From the NCBI GenBank assembly GCA_021769425.1, contig JAETSX010000030.1, positions 1 to 64,000 of the forward strand: a stretch of DNA of 64,000 bases. The letters are read 5' to 3'. Under the pieces are notes generated by a model. The model was not told where the DNA came from and did no database searches. It saw only the letters and a program-made list of their open reading frames with translations. Positions 9,116 through 17,649 of the stretch are shown here, piece by piece (position 1 is the first letter of the stretch; the number at the start of each line of letters is the position of its first letter). The translations under genes and the position numbers were made by a program. The stretch is from Eubacterium sp. GTDB taxonomy: Bacteria > Bacillota > Clostridia > Lachnospirales > Lachnospiraceae.

Positions 9116-10273
9116 TTAACTTCTTATATTTGCAATTAATTTTCGTACATTTCTGTCTTTAATCAGGCGGATCCCTGAAATCAGCGCATGCAAAAACCTG
9201 ACATGCCCTGTGATATAAAGTATCCCTTTCATATAAAAAGATTCTGAAGTAAAATCAGGCATTACAACCAATTTGGATCTCGCCCAGAAAGGCAGTAAAC
9301 TTATGGATCCCAGCGCTTTTCCGGTTTGATCCGGTCTTCCCATCGAAAATCTGAGGGTTCCGGTTACCTTCCCCGGCAGATAATGGCGCAGCAGACAGCG
9401 GACTTCCTGCAGCAGACATATAAAAGCTTTTTGATTAGTTTCTTCCAAAATCATACTTTTTATGTTTCCAATCTGTCCTTTTGCAGCGTCTGTCCTGGTT
9501 TTGACATCTGAACGCCTCTGCCGCAACTTTCCCGGCGCTTCTTTCATTTTCTTCCCAAAATTATGAAAAGATGATTTAATTTTTGTGAATATCCCTGGTT
9601 TCTTCCTGTTTTTCTTTCTGTTCCTGCTTTCCGAAATGATGTTGGCTGAACTCCGGGGCTGATGATTTTGGCTGCCGGAGGTTCCTGCCTGTTCTGTCTC
9701 TCTTTTCAGTTCTGTCTCTTTGGCTTGTCCCCATTGTTCTGTCAGTTCCGCTTCTCTTTCCAGTTCCGGCTCTTTGGCTTGTCCCGACTGTTTTGCTGGC
9801 TCTGCTTCTGTTTCCGGTTCTGCTTTCCCGGCTGTCTGCGCCTGCTCTGCTTCTGTTTCCGGTTCTGCTTTCCCGGCTGTCTGCGCCTGCTCTGCTTCTG
9901 TTTCCGGTTCTGCTTTCCCGGCTGTCTGCCCTTGCTCTGCTTCTGTTTCCGGTTCTGCTTTCCCGGCTGTCTTTGTCTGTTCTGTCTTTTTTACCGGTTC
10001 CTGCGGTTCTGTTTTTTTATTCTTTTTCCCTTTATCCAAGGGAATGGCAATGCCTAGAATTCTGATTTTAAAGGAAATATCTCTTTCCTTATAAAACACC
10101 CTGACATCCAGCAGATGGAACAGCCAATGTACTGCTGCTTTCCCTTCTATCTCATCCTGCGCTTCGATATCCACACGATAGCGGATTGGAACCAGCATCA
10201 GGGCAAAACACAGCAGAAGAAGAACTGCCAGAAGAACGCCGATTATTTTTAAAATGATAAAAAGGATTTCCAT
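9116..10273 (-). CDS. DUF2953 membrane protein with variable repeat linker
   Basis: 385 residues. One N-terminal membrane helix (LFIILKIIGVLLAVLLLLCFALMLV, split over residues 4-28) precedes a DUF2953-type domain; the C-terminal part with SMGRPDQTGKALG and the final helix region is the conserved section. Between them, residues 85-220 form a hydrophilic linker rich in Glu, Lys, Gln and Ala containing four near-perfect copies of QTAGKAEPETEAEQA. It overlaps the upstream gene by 25 bases and precedes ytfJ by 14. The pairing with ytfJ suggests a role in sporulation or the cell envelope; the biochemical function is unknown. The start follows an AAAAGG-type site inside the upstream gene. Confidence 0.82.
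   Translation of the reverse strand: MEILFIILKIIGVLLAVLLLLCFALMLVPIRYRVDIEAQDEIEGKAAVHWLFHLLDVRVFYKERDISFKIRILGIAIPLDKGKKNKKTEPQEPVKKTEQTKTAGKAEPETEAEQGQTAGKAEPETEAEQAQTAGKAEPETEAEQAQTAGKAEPETEAEPAKQSGQAKEPELEREAELTEQWGQAKETELKRETEQAGTSGSQNHQPRSSANIISESRNRKKNRKKPGIFTKIKSSFHNFGKKMKEAPGKLRQRRSDVKTRTDAAKGQIGNIKSMILEETNQKAFICLLQEVRCLLRHYLPGKVTGTLRFSMGRPDQTGKALGSISLLPFWARSKLVVMPDFTSESFYMKGILYITGHVRFLHALISGIRLIKDRNVRKLIANIRS
9799..9973. repeat. 45-base tandem repeat, about four copies, within the DUF2953 gene
   Basis: The 10-mer TCTGCTTCTG recurs at 9801, 9846, 9891 and 9936, exactly 45 bases apart, with near-identical intervening sequence. The unit encodes 15 residues, so copy-number change keeps the reading frame. 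Confidence 0.9.
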
Positions 10274-10611
10274 TTATGCCCTTTCCTTTGATTCTCTCTG
10301 TGTTTTTCCAGAAAATAATCCCTGACTTGAAATGTTCCGATTTCCTGATACACATCCATAATAATTGTTCCCGCCAGTTCTACGGCATTCTCGTATCCCC
10401 TGTCCACCCCCACAACCAGAAGTTCTGATTTGGGATAATATGTCTGCATCAATTCCCAGGAGGGAATAATATCCAGCAAATTCTCCGGATTGCTGCTGAG
10501 AGCAATGATATAAATATTAATCATTCCTGCATTCCGGAGAACCTTCCGTTTTATTTTCTTTTTTTGCCCTGCAATGCCCTCTCCTGCATAAAACTCCTGA
10601 TACCAATCCAT
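10249..10611 (-). CDS. Conserved-looking protein of unknown function, 120 residues
   Basis: No family recognised. The frame MDWYQEFYAGEGIAGQKKKI opens after AGGAGA five bases upstream. The middle reads MINIYIIALSSNPENLLDIIPSWELMQ and PKSELLVVGVDRGYENAVELAGTII, an alternating beta/alpha pattern compatible with a small Rossmann-like fold, and the end is basic. No signal or membrane helix is seen. Its last 25 bases overlap the DUF2953 gene, so the two are translationally linked; it may be a soluble partner of that membrane protein (inference). Confidence 0.72.
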   Translation of the reverse strand: MDWYQEFYAGEGIAGQKKKIKRKVLRNAGMINIYIIALSSNPENLLDIIPSWELMQTYYPKSELLVVGVDRGYENAVELAGTIIMDVYQEIGTFQVRDYFLEKHRENQRKGHKWKSFLSF

Positions 10612-10623
10612 AAGATTCTCCTA

Positions 10624-10655
10624 AGGTAAAAAGGCGCCCTGTACGAGCACCTTTT
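10624..10655 (-). terminator. Terminator of the NUDIX gene
   Basis: On the minus strand AAAAGGTGC pairs with GCGCCTTTT (one G-U pair) and is followed by TTTTTACC. It separates the NUDIX gene from the downstream run. Confidence 0.65.
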
Positions 10656-10715
10656 CTTACGTGTAAGGAATGAACGTGCCGGAAATGAATATAAAACATG
10701 CCCTGCCGTTGTCCA

Positions 10716-11168
10716 TCAAAAATATTTTCTGCTGCCCCAAAGATTGCTTTTCTTCAAATCCAGGTACTCATTATATGCCTTTTCCAATATCTGTTTCTCA
10801 TTGGCAAACCGAAGCAGATGGTATGCTTCGTGAAACTTGTAGTAGCCTGAATCAATAAAATATTCTTCCCGTTGTGGTTTGCTGTAATAACTGTCTGCCA
10901 TCATCAGATACCAGTGCACGTCCTTCTCCACCGTATCCTCCGGTATGCTGAAAGTATACTGACTCTTTCCTACATACTTAATAATCGAGGCATCTACCCC
11001 TGTCTCTTCCCGCACCTCTCTTGCCGCTGTATCCCGATACTCTTCGCCTGGCTCCACCGTCCCTTTCGGGAGTACCCAGCCCTCATATTTATTCTTGTAA
11101 TTCTTATACAAAAGCAAAATTTTCCCGCGAAATATTACCACACCACCACAACTCGTTGCTTCAATCAT
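10716..11168 (-). CDS. NUDIX hydrolase
   Basis: 150 residues. Cleaves nucleoside diphosphates linked to another moiety; the substrate is not predictable here. The NUDIX box is complete: GTVEPGEEYRDTAAREVREE followed by TGVD, fitting GX5EX7REUXEEXGU. The preceding WVLPKG is typical. ATG 11168 is preferred because GGAGG lies seven bases upstream; an open extension of 60 codons runs through the promoter and is not coding-like. It stands alone with its own promoter and terminator. Confidence 0.92.
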   Translation of the reverse strand: MIEATSCGGVVIFRGKILLLYKNYKNKYEGWVLPKGTVEPGEEYRDTAAREVREETGVDASIIKYVGKSQYTFSIPEDTVEKDVHWYLMMADSYYSKPQREEYFIDSGYYKFHEAYHLLRFANEKQILEKAYNEYLDLKKSNLWGSRKYF

Positions 11169-11205
11169 TGCAATACCTCCGATGTGGTTTATAGAACTTT
11201 GTAAT

Positions 11206-11234
11206 AGTATACCTCTTTTTCCATATTCTTGCAA
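11206..11234 (-). promoter_or_regulatory. Sigma-A promoter of the NUDIX gene
   Basis: Minus-strand TTGCAA (11229-11234), 17-base spacer, TATACT (11206-11211), about 38 bases before the start codon. Confidence 0.75.
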
Positions 11235-11268
11235 GAATTTTCTGTGAATATTCACAAACAGATCCAAA

Positions 11269-12732
11269 CTACTGGCTGAAATACCTGTCAAACACCTGTT
11301 TTGCAATGGGAACTGCCACAGCGCTTCCTGCCCCTCCTTTTTCCACAATCACGGTAACTGCTATGGTTCCCTTTTCTTCTGTAGAAGCGTAACCGGTAAA
11401 CCAGGCATGGCTTTCCGACTTATTATTGCTGAATTCTGCAGAACCTGTCTTGCCGAAAGCTTGATAGCTCTGTCCGCTTAATTTTGAACCGGTTCCTTCG
11501 CTGACCACCAGAGACATAAATTCCTGCAGCTTTCCTGCCTCTTCCTCTGTGATCAGAGAACCGTACTGGGAGCTTCGGTAACTTTTTACTGTAACTCCTT
11601 TGTAATTTTCTGTATGATCGATGACATAAGGCCGCATCAATACCCCCTGATTGGCAATGGCTGAGGTAATCATCGCCATATGCATAGGCGTCACCAGCGT
11701 TTTCCCCTGGCCTATGGCTGTCTGGGTCACTTCATCGGAATCCGAATCTTCCTTCAGCACAAAACTGCTCTTATTAAAAGGATAAGAAATCGGAAGATTT
11801 TTCTGAAACAGCATACTGTCGCAAAGTTCAATAAATGCTTTTTTGTCTAGCCCCAGGCCGATATTGGCATAAGAAGTATTGCAGGACTTGGCAAAAGACT
11901 GTTCCAGATTCTCCGCACCGTGAACCGCATTGTCGTAACAGTGTATTTCCGTATAGTCCATTGCAATGCTTCCGGTGCATTCATAAGCATAATTTTGATA
12001 ATCCGAATGTTCCCGAAGATACTCCAGCGTAGTTAAAATCTTAAAGGTGGATCCCGGCGGATACAGTCCCTGGGTCACCCGGTTTACCAGCACGGAATTG
12101 TCGCTGTCCGTATCGGAAATAATATTGTCCCATTCTGCCGCAATGGTATTAGGGTCAAAATCCGGCTTAGACACCATGGCAAGAATCTTCCCGGTGGCAG
12201 GCTCCAAAACTACCACAGCTCCCCTGCGATCCCCTAATGCCTGATAGGCCGTCTCCTGCAAATCATAATTCAATGTGGTAATGACACTGTCCCCCTGATT
12301 CTTCTGATTCTGGATGCCGTGGACTACCTGCTCCAGAAAAAAAGCATGGGAGCGCAGCAGGCTGAAATTCCCAAAGGACTCAATTCCTGATTTGCCGTTG
12401 CTGTCGTAGCCTACGGCATGTGCAAACATTCTGCCATAGGGATAATATCTGGTTTCGCTTCCGTCCTCTCCCACCACAGTCTGCGCCAGCGTTTTTCCGT
12501 CTGCCGAGCGGATTTCTCCCCGAATTACATGTTCTGCAAAGGTATCCTGCCTGGTATTATAAGGGCTGTTAATAAAGTCCTCGCTCCGAAAAACCTGAAA
12601 ATATACAAAATATCCCATCATCAGAATAAACATGCCCACAAACAGATACGTAATCACTGCAAATTCCCTGTTTTTTTCCCTGTTTCCATTAGTCGAAGTC
12701 CTGGATTTTTGTTCCGTGGATGGTTTCTTCAT
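11269..12732 (-). CDS. Class B penicillin-binding protein (PbpA/FtsI-like transpeptidase)
   Basis: 487 residues. Membrane-anchored DD-transpeptidase that cross-links peptidoglycan. A single N-terminal helix (FAVITYLFVGMFILMMGYFV) is followed by a short dimerisation region and a transpeptidase domain with SxxK (PGSTFKI), SxN (KSCNTSY) and KTG (FGKTGSAEF). The N-terminal non-catalytic domain is short, as in PbpA-type partners of SEDS proteins. The start lies 44 bases inside the end of the upstream SEDS gene; an AAGGAGG site lies 11 bases before the ATG. Gene order SEDS then PBP indicates a dedicated glycosyltransferase-transpeptidase pair for division, elongation or sporulation; which one cannot be told. 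Confidence 0.93.
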   Translation of the reverse strand: MKKPSTEQKSRTSTNGNREKNREFAVITYLFVGMFILMMGYFVYFQVFRSEDFINSPYNTRQDTFAEHVIRGEIRSADGKTLAQTVVGEDGSETRYYPYGRMFAHAVGYDSNGKSGIESFGNFSLLRSHAFFLEQVVHGIQNQKNQGDSVITTLNYDLQETAYQALGDRRGAVVVLEPATGKILAMVSKPDFDPNTIAAEWDNIISDTDSDNSVLVNRVTQGLYPPGSTFKILTTLEYLREHSDYQNYAYECTGSIAMDYTEIHCYDNAVHGAENLEQSFAKSCNTSYANIGLGLDKKAFIELCDSMLFQKNLPISYPFNKSSFVLKEDSDSDEVTQTAIGQGKTLVTPMHMAMITSAIANQGVLMRPYVIDHTENYKGVTVKSYRSSQYGSLITEEEAGKLQEFMSLVVSEGTGSKLSGQSYQAFGKTGSAEFSNNKSESHAWFTGYASTEEKGTIAVTVIVEKGGAGSAVAVPIAKQVFDRYFSQ

Positions 12733-14170
12733 GAGACGAGATTCCTCCTTTCTTTTTAGAGCGTTTTTTCTCCTTCGGTTTCTTTTCCTTTATTATATCT
12801 TCTTTTAATTTTTTCTCTTTTGATTGTCTGTCACCTTTTGAGCCTGTCGCTCCCCGCATCTCCTCCTGATCCCGTTCCCGCATCAGATATAATCCCTGAA
12901 TAATGGCAAAAATAATCAGTGTGCTGAGAAGAGAACTTCCGCCATAGCTTACCAGCGGCAGGGTCACTCCCGTGGAAGGGATAAACTTGATATCGCCGCC
13001 GATGGACAAAAAGATTTGAAATCCGTAGATGGTTCCCAGTCCCAAAGCCACCAGCTTATAGAAAAAATCTTTCATCTGCATGGCAATATTGAGAAACATC
13101 AGAAAGCAGCTCACACAAACCAGAATCAGGCAAATGGCAAAGATCCCACCCAGTTCTTCCGCTATAGCCGAAAAAATAAAATCCTGTTTTACTTCTGGAA
13201 TTTTATAAGGCATTCCCTGGTTCAATCCCATGCCGAACCAGCCGCCGGTTCCGATGGCAAACAGAGAGTGGGATACCTGATTTCCCTCATTTGCAAATAC
13301 TGCCAACGGATCCTGCCAGGCCACCACCCGCACCCGTACATGGTTAAAAAGAAAATATGCCGCCACCGAAGCCGCAGCCCCGCAAATCAGTCCCCCTGCA
13401 AAATAATACAGTTTCCTGGTGGCCACATAGAGCATTACCATATAGGCAATAAAGAAAATCAGTCCTGCCCCCAGATCTCTGGATAATACCAGAATAATTA
13501 CATGCAGCGCCGCCACCACCGTGGCCTTCACTACCTGAGTAAACTCTGTAGATTCGTAAAACATGGATGCCACAAAGAAAACAAATATAATTTTAATGAA
13601 TTCTGAGGGCTGGACTGCAATTCCCGCTACGGAAAAAGAAAGCTTTGCCCCATGGGAAACCGCTCCCAACACAGCCACCACGCCCAGCATGGTAATTCCC
13701 GCCAGCGCATAGATCCAGGTAAGGCTCCGGACAAATTTCCATCGGCTGATCAAATAAGGAATCAGCATGGTAACTGCCATGGAAATCACCGCAATGGTAA
13801 ACTGCTTCACCGCATGTTTGTAAGACAGACGGGCCAATATCACAAATCCAATGCACATCAGCATACACATATTGTTGACAATCAACCGGGACACCCGTTT
13901 GTAAAAAATCCCGTAACACACCTGCACCGCAGTGAAAAATATTACCTGCTCCAGATAAAATTTCAGCAAATCCTGATTTTTGGTGGCCAGAAACAGAACG
14001 GCATAGGCATTCAGATGAAACAGGTACATATAGACTACCTGTTTTCTGAATTTCCACGCCTGTTCTTCCAAATCCACATTTTTCTTCAATGAGGAAAAAC
14101 ATTGCCAGGTGTATAGCGCAAAAAGAATAATCATCGTATACTTGGATAACTCAGTAATTAAATGTACCAT
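12689..14170 (-). CDS. SEDS peptidoglycan glycosyltransferase (FtsW/RodA/SpoVE family)
   Basis: 493 residues, about ten or more membrane helices. Polymerises lipid II into glycan strands. Family signatures include AGIAVQPSEFIKI, LVLSRDLGAGLIFFI, GTGGWFGMGLNQG and the C-terminal STGVTLPLVSYGGSSLLSTL. Extra helices at the N-terminus resemble the long SEDS proteins paired with PbpA. The C-terminus is a Lys/Glu-rich tail of about 60 residues, part of which overlaps the start of the PBP gene. The start at 14170 follows GAGGAG, and only three bases separate it from the U32 stop, so all three genes form one transcription unit. Confidence 0.94.
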   Translation of the reverse strand: MVHLITELSKYTMIILFALYTWQCFSSLKKNVDLEEQAWKFRKQVVYMYLFHLNAYAVLFLATKNQDLLKFYLEQVIFFTAVQVCYGIFYKRVSRLIVNNMCMLMCIGFVILARLSYKHAVKQFTIAVISMAVTMLIPYLISRWKFVRSLTWIYALAGITMLGVVAVLGAVSHGAKLSFSVAGIAVQPSEFIKIIFVFFVASMFYESTEFTQVVKATVVAALHVIILVLSRDLGAGLIFFIAYMVMLYVATRKLYYFAGGLICGAAASVAAYFLFNHVRVRVVAWQDPLAVFANEGNQVSHSLFAIGTGGWFGMGLNQGMPYKIPEVKQDFIFSAIAEELGGIFAICLILVCVSCFLMFLNIAMQMKDFFYKLVALGLGTIYGFQIFLSIGGDIKFIPSTGVTLPLVSYGGSSLLSTLIIFAIIQGLYLMRERDQEEMRGATGSKGDRQSKEKKLKEDIIKEKKPKEKKRSKKKGGISSHEETIHGTKIQDFD

Positions 14171-14173
14171 AAA

Positions 14174-16546
14174 CTATTCTACTCCTCGTTTCCAGTGTCC
14201 ATTGGTATAATCCTGCAAATATTTCTCACGGCTGTCTCCCCGGGAGGATACTGCCTGCCGGTAACAGGCAAAAATCTGCTCTGCCTCTGTTCTGTTCTCT
14301 GTCGTAAAGGAAATTCTTACCGCCTCCGGCCCAAGGAGCCGAATTTCCGGCATATGATGCAGCAAAGAAAGGGGACTTGCATTATAAATAATATTGTAGC
14401 AGTCACTGCATTGACTACGCACCGGAAATAATTTCCCATAGCGGTCCTTCATCTGCAGCATACCTGCTTTGCCATCACACCTTAATGTGTTTTTATGTAA
14501 GCACTGACTGCTGATCATCAAGGGCTGACGGCCATAGAGAATGATTTCTCCTTTTTGGCAGTCCAGCTTCTTTAATTCCTTAAAGTTTAATTCAACCGGC
14601 AGGGTCAGGCGCCCCAGAGACAATTCCTTCCAGGCCAGAACCGCTTCCTTGGAGTACCCGTACAATTGATAATCTCCCTGAATCTGACAGACATCCGATT
14701 CTGCAGAAAAATTTTGAAGCTGCAGCCGCTCATATTCATCCCCTCGAATACCGCTGGCATCCGTCCCGCATAGAGAATGCGGTAACGGCGCGGAAAGATG
14801 TGCGCCTCCCCGAATACCGCTGGCGTCCGCGCCTATCTCCCTCAAAAACTGAATCTCTTCCAGGTTCCGCACCAGATATCCGTCTGCAGATTCCTTCAAT
14901 TCCTGCCAATGACTGGAAAACCAACAGGCAGTTTTCCTGCGGAAAATGTGGGGAAGGGCCAGAAAACATTCCTTTCCCGCCTCCCGGATCCGCGCGGAAT
15001 ACACACGCAGCTGCGCGGGCAAAATGTCTCTGGGGCAAATAAAAGATTCCAGATAAATCCGGTCTGTTTCCGGCTGATTTACAGCAGCCTCCAACTGTTC
15101 CAGGGTTTCTGCCAGAACATGAAGTTTTATTGCATGAAGCCTTACTTTTCCTTTCTCATCTTCTGCTTCTGCATGAAGCTCTGCTTTTCCTTTCTCATCT
15201 TCTGCTGTTATGGAAAAGTCTGTATTCTTTTCAGAAAAAGCTTTTTCCGTTCTGCGGTACTTGTTTAAAATTTCCTCCTGCAACCGTTTTAACCCGTCCC
15301 TGCGGAGCTGATTCAAGTCCCCCACAGGAAGAAATACGGATTCTCCTAATTCTGCTTTCAATTCTTCAAATACAAAGGGTGTATTTCCAGTTTTTTGCAT
15401 CTTTTCCAAAACTGTTTCTTCTGATAACGGCTGCTTTAACGCCAACTGGACTGTCTTTCCGGTCACTTCTACCTGAATATCCTTATAGTTTAACCTAAAG
15501 TAAGCCGGAGTTTCCTTATAAAGTCTTAAAATTCCTTTGATTCTTTCTTTCGGTTCCGGTAATGTTTCCTTAAGATTTTTCAGAATTTCTTTTCTTTTTT
15601 CATGAGAAGGCTTCCGAAAGGTAATCATATCTTTCCCATTTTGCCTGGTATAATATCCATCGGTAAATCCGCAGCGGTTTCCCAAATCCATCAGAAATTT
15701 CCTGTCCTCTTCTTCTACCCGATACCCCGCCGGATTTGCCTGGTACCGATCCAGATACTTCCGGTAAATGCCTGTAACACCGGCCGCATACTCTGCCTGC
15801 TTCATCCGCCCTTCAATTTTGAAAGAATGTACGCCGCTCTGAATCAGCCGGGGAAGCAGATCAACGGTGCACAAATCCTTCATGCTCAGCAGATATTTTC
15901 CGGAAATATCAGAATTTTTCCCGGATATTTCATAAGGCAGCCGGCAGGGCTGGGCGCACCGCCCACGGTTTCCGCTCCGGCCACCCAGCATGCTGCTGAA
16001 CAGACACTGCCCCGAATAACAATAACAGAGGGCTCCATGAACAAAGCACTCAATCTCCGCCCCGGTTTCCTGATAAATATGGGAAATTTCTTCCAGGGAA
16101 AGCTCCCTTGCCAGGACAATGCGGCTGCATCCTGCTTCTAGCATCAGCCTTGCGCCGTACGCTCCGGTAACCGCCATCTGGGTGCTGGCATGAATGGGAA
16201 GAGCCGGAAAATGATTTCGAATATACCGAAGAACCCCCAGATCCTGTACAATGACCCCGTCCAGCCCCGCTTCATAAAGGGGCTTCAGATATTCCTGCAG
16301 TTTCTGAATCTCAGGCTCTTTTAACAGCGTATTTACGGTAAGGTAGAAGCGTTTCCCCCTCAGGTGAAGGTAATCCAGAGCTTCCAGCAGTTCTTCCTCT
16401 GTAAAATTATCGGCATAGGCTCTTGCTCCGAATTGACTGCCTGCTCCGTATACAGCGTCTGCGCCTGCATTTGCCGCCGCCTTTAAAATCGTAAGGGAGC
16501 CTGCCGGTGATAAAAGCTCTGTGTTCTTTCTGACATTCTTGTCCAT
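14174..16546 (-). CDS. rlhA: U32 family protein, RlhA-type (23S rRNA hydroxylation)
   Basis: 790 residues. The N-terminal peptidase U32 TIM-barrel starts ELLSPAGSLTILKAAANAGA and contains the conserved cysteine cluster HGALCYCYSGQC and RCAQPCRLPY, which in RlhA-class proteins probably binds an iron-sulfur cluster. A long C-terminal extension with DUF3656-like sequence is the form linked to hydroxylation of a 23S rRNA cytidine with prephenate in E. coli; that role is carried over by homology. The start follows AAGGAG. A 39-base duplication (15131-15207) doubles an acidic linker segment (DEKGKAELHA / DEKGKVRLHA). It precedes the SEDS gene by three bases. Confidence 0.85.
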   Translation of the reverse strand: MDKNVRKNTELLSPAGSLTILKAAANAGADAVYGAGSQFGARAYADNFTEEELLEALDYLHLRGKRFYLTVNTLLKEPEIQKLQEYLKPLYEAGLDGVIVQDLGVLRYIRNHFPALPIHASTQMAVTGAYGARLMLEAGCSRIVLARELSLEEISHIYQETGAEIECFVHGALCYCYSGQCLFSSMLGGRSGNRGRCAQPCRLPYEISGKNSDISGKYLLSMKDLCTVDLLPRLIQSGVHSFKIEGRMKQAEYAAGVTGIYRKYLDRYQANPAGYRVEEEDRKFLMDLGNRCGFTDGYYTRQNGKDMITFRKPSHEKRKEILKNLKETLPEPKERIKGILRLYKETPAYFRLNYKDIQVEVTGKTVQLALKQPLSEETVLEKMQKTGNTPFVFEELKAELGESVFLPVGDLNQLRRDGLKRLQEEILNKYRRTEKAFSEKNTDFSITAEDEKGKAELHAEAEDEKGKVRLHAIKLHVLAETLEQLEAAVNQPETDRIYLESFICPRDILPAQLRVYSARIREAGKECFLALPHIFRRKTACWFSSHWQELKESADGYLVRNLEEIQFLREIGADASGIRGGAHLSAPLPHSLCGTDASGIRGDEYERLQLQNFSAESDVCQIQGDYQLYGYSKEAVLAWKELSLGRLTLPVELNFKELKKLDCQKGEIILYGRQPLMISSQCLHKNTLRCDGKAGMLQMKDRYGKLFPVRSQCSDCYNIIYNASPLSLLHHMPEIRLLGPEAVRISFTTENRTEAEQIFACYRQAVSSRGDSREKYLQDYTNGHWKRGVE

Positions 16547-16564
16547 AATTCTGCTCCTTAAGAG

Positions 16565-16605
16565 AAAAGCGGCTCAAGAAGCCTGCTTTGTCTTGAGCCA
16601 CCTTT
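16565..16605 (-). terminator. Terminator after the zapA locus
   Basis: On the minus strand AAAGGTGGCTCAAG pairs with CTTGAGCCGCTTTT (two G-U pairs), loop 13 bases, T-rich lower arm. It sits between the zapA repeat tail and the U32 start codon. Confidence 0.6.
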
Positions 16606-16692
16606 CTCCAAATGCAATAGTGTGAATGCTGATCCTATGACAGCGGAACTCTTCTTTCGCAGATACAGTTGGAAATACAGGCTTGTCCTTCC

Positions 16693-17124
16693 TCACAAAC
16701 TTCCATCTGAGGCATTCCCAGGGGAACTGCCATGCTCTCCTTGCGAACCTCTGTCAGAAATATTCTGATGTTCCACAGAATTCTGATTGGAATCATAGTG
16801 TTTCTCTTCGTGACTCCTGTTAGGGACATTTTGCTGTCCTGCAGCATTTCCATTGGAATCATTCTGTTTCCTTTCATTATTCCTATTGGAACTATTCTGT
16901 TTTTCCGCAGCATTTCCATTGGAAGTATTCTGTTTTCTCTCAGCATTTCCATGGAAACTGTTCTGTCCCTCTGCCGCATTTCCCTGAAAATTACTCTGTT
17001 TCTCTCTTATATTTCCATTGGAATTATTCTGTCTCTCCGCTGTATTTCCATTTGAGTTATTCTGTCTCTCTGCCGTATTTCCATTGGAATTATTCTGTCT
17101 CTCCGCTGTATTTCCATTTGAGTT
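16693..17124 (-). repeat. 33-base repeat array: out-of-frame C-terminal tail of zapA
   Basis: Immediately after the zapA stop, a stop-free frame of 143 codons runs from 17124 to the TGA at 16695-16693. It is built from about twelve 11-residue units of the type QNNSNGNTAER, perfect near zapA and increasingly degenerate toward the end (QNAAEKQNSSN, then SVEHQNISD). It has no ATG or GTG start upstream that fits it, and it lies +1 relative to the zapA frame: dropping the single T at 17125 would fuse it directly to the last zapA residues. The DNA unit is 33 bases, so the array preserves frame when copies change. Confidence 0.85.
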
Positions 17125-17578
17125 AATTGGAACCAGTCTGCGGCTCAGACGCCGCCTGTCCTTTTACCTTACCCAGCAATGCATCTTCCAGAGCAGTTTC
17201 CAGCTTTGATTTCTGCAGCAGCAGCTTACGGTTTTCTTTCGACAATTCCGTTGCTTCTTTCTCACTGCTTTCTGCCTTAATTCTCAGAGAAATTAATTCA
17301 TGTTTTAATTCATAAAGTTCTTTCTCCTTTTCTTTCACATCCTGGTCCAGCTTCTCCGCCTGTTCTTTTACCTTAAAATAATCGTCTGCAATGTTAAGTT
17401 CCACTAACGTAGACTTCATTTCTCCCGGAAGACGGCGAAACTGCTCCATTTCATCAAATTCGTTTATTTTACTATTAATGTAATTAGCCACTCTCTGCAG
17501 ATAATCTTCACTTTCGTAACCGCTTAATGTGTAAATTTTTCCTCCAATCAACACATCGGCACTGGTTTTTGCTGACAT
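17123..17578 (-). CDS. zapA: Cell division protein ZapA
   Basis: 151 residues. Binds FtsZ and bundles protofilaments at midcell. The N-terminal domain VLIGGKIYTLSGYESEDYLQRVANYINSKI (residues 9-40) is ZapA, followed by a long coiled coil (about 55-135: EQAEKLDQDVKEKEKELYEL and beyond). ATG 17578 follows GAGAGG; upstream in-frame codons are not ZapA-like. It ends QTGSN-stop, where an AATTAAC sequence puts the stop one base out of phase with a 143-codon Asn-rich repeat frame. The protein may therefore be a truncated form of a longer ZapA with a repeat tail, or may read through by frameshift (inference). Confidence 0.9.
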   Translation of the reverse strand: MSAKTSADVLIGGKIYTLSGYESEDYLQRVANYINSKINEFDEMEQFRRLPGEMKSTLVELNIADDYFKVKEQAEKLDQDVKEKEKELYELKHELISLRIKAESSEKEATELSKENRKLLLQKSKLETALEDALLGKVKGQAASEPQTGSN

Positions 17579-17649
17579 ATATTCATCCTCTCCTGACTTA
17601 ATCTGTTCCATGTGTTTCATTATAACTGATTTTTACAGAAAAACAAATA

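Noticed and set aside
9662..10094. Three overlapping plus-strand open frames rich in Cys, Phe and Ser
   Set aside because: They are antisense shadows of the 45-base repeats in the DUF2953 gene; the repeat length is a multiple of three, which keeps all frames open. No ribosome site fits.
16635..16979. Minus-strand frame with repeated MEMLR/RILPM units behind zapA
   Set aside because: It starts inside the repeat array and reads the array in a different phase from the hydrophilic frame that continues ZapA; Met/Arg/Ile bias comes from the shift.
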